From contig JAPYQV010000233.1 in NCBI GenBank assembly GCA_029937205.1, forward strand, positions 1 to 5,336: DNA of 5,336 nt, read 5' to 3'. The notes beneath the pieces were generated by a model. It saw only the letters and a program-made list of their open reading frames with translations, searched no databases and was not told where the DNA came from. This DNA is from Alphaproteobacteria bacterium (GTDB lineage: Bacteria > Pseudomonadota > Alphaproteobacteria > UBA828). How positions within the stretch are numbered: the stretch's first letter is position 1; the number at the start of each line of letters is the position of its first letter. Positions 4,975-5,336 of the stretch are shown piece by piece. The translations under genes were made by a program, and so were the position numbers.

Positions 4975-5336
4975 AGCCTTGCAAGGGAATAAGAAAATCG
5001 CGCAACGCATCGAGCGTCGCATCCGGGTCCTCTTCCAGCATGATATGGCCGAGGCCGGCAAACATCACGCCGGTGGCGCCCGGGATTGCCGCGACCAAGG
5101 CGCGGCCCGCTTTGGCCGGCGTCATCAAATCCTTCTCGCCCATCACCACCAGCGCCGGGCAGTCGACCGCCGCCGCCGCCGCGCTGCCGTCATAGGCATT
5201 GGTCGCCAAAAGGTCGGTGTGGAGCACGCCCTTGGCGGCGCGCTCCATGATGCGCAAGCCGCCCTTCATCATCCACAGACCGGGCATGCGATGCACGCCC
5301 AATTGGGCGCGCCGGCCATAGCCCCAGACGTTGAGG
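4973..5336 (-). CDS. Alpha/beta-hydrolase, C-terminal part; N-terminus beyond window edge
   Basis: The last 120 residues of an alpha/beta-hydrolase-fold enzyme; the frame stays open to the right edge. Visible are cap-like helices (residues about 1-45 of the fragment, starting LNVWGYGRRAQLG), then the strand CPALVVMGEKDLMTP, whose Asp (codon 5129-5131) fits the catalytic acid. GLGHIMLEEDPD follows, whose His (codon 5045-5047) fits the catalytic base, and a closing helix ends at DFLIPLQG. The Ala/Gly/Ser-rich linker (GSAAAAAVDCP) is typical of the loop before the strand carrying the Asp. The nucleophile elbow (usually GxSxG) lies outside the window, so substrate class and exact family (esterase, epoxide hydrolase, dehalogenase, C-C hydrolase) stay open. 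A TTG at 5302 is not its start, since the fold requires far more sequence upstream. It is probably co-transcribed with the TPR gene 10 bases downstream. Confidence 0.88.
   Translation of the reverse strand, partial: LNVWGYGRRAQLGVHRMPGLWMMKGGLRIMERAAKGVLHTDLLATNAYDGSAAAAAVDCPALVVMGEKDLMTPAKAGRALVAAIPGATGVMFAGLGHIMLEEDPDATLDALRDFLIPLQG

Noticed and set aside
4963..5061. Upstream ATG start of the TPR protein at 5061
   Set aside because: It would overlap the hydrolase coding region and put an Arg-rich stretch before a clear signal peptide; the GTG at 4962 with GAGGG is better.

Overview
The window looks like chromosomal DNA from a high-GC Gram-negative bacterium, most likely an alphaproteobacterium. 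This rests on GC-rich third codon positions, purine-rich Shine-Dalgarno sites, short operons with tiny gaps, and Sec-type signal peptides on periplasmic repeat proteins. No RNA gene, mobile element, CRISPR array, integrase or origin is visible. Gene density is very high and no gap exceeds about 145 bases. Taxonomy is inferred from style only.

Left block (1-2135, minus strand): a two-gene unit read right to left. A 343-residue MDR-family zinc-binding dehydrogenase comes first. After 22 bases follows an amidase-signature hydrolase that runs off the left edge, so its C-terminus is missing. The amidase keeps the Lys-cisSer-Ser triad (K99, S174, S198) and resembles the amidases that accompany nitrile hydratases.

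Divergent spacer (2136-2280): about 145 bases between the dehydrogenase and a plus-strand gene. It holds a near-ideal CRP/FNR-type palindrome (TGTGC-N6-TCACA), a -10-like hexamer on each side of it facing outwards, and an 11-base direct repeat with exactly 21-base periodicity just before the plus-strand start.

Middle block (2281-4391, plus strand): a Gfo/Idh/MocA NAD(P)-dependent oxidoreductase whose usual catalytic Asp appears replaced by Gly; a 54-residue two-helix membrane protein overlapping its end by 11 bases; then a secreted Sel1-repeat protein with six repeats. The third repeat has lost seven residues in frame. The Sel1 gene has no Shine-Dalgarno site, and a promoter-like pair is placed so that transcription would start at about its ATG.

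Right block (4423-5336, minus strand): the C-terminal part of an alpha/beta-hydrolase (N-terminus and catalytic Ser outside the window), followed after 10 bases by a GTG-started, signal-peptide-bearing TPR protein. It converges on the Sel1 gene, and the 31-base gap between them carries a hairpin that could serve as a shared terminator.

The left and middle blocks suggest a small-molecule catabolic locus (amide hydrolysis plus two nucleotide-dependent oxidoreductases) under a shared divergent control region. The substrates cannot be read from the sequence. No clear new defence, mobile or RNA-guided system is present. The most promising items are the control region, the altered Gfo/Idh active site, and the shortened Sel1 repeat.
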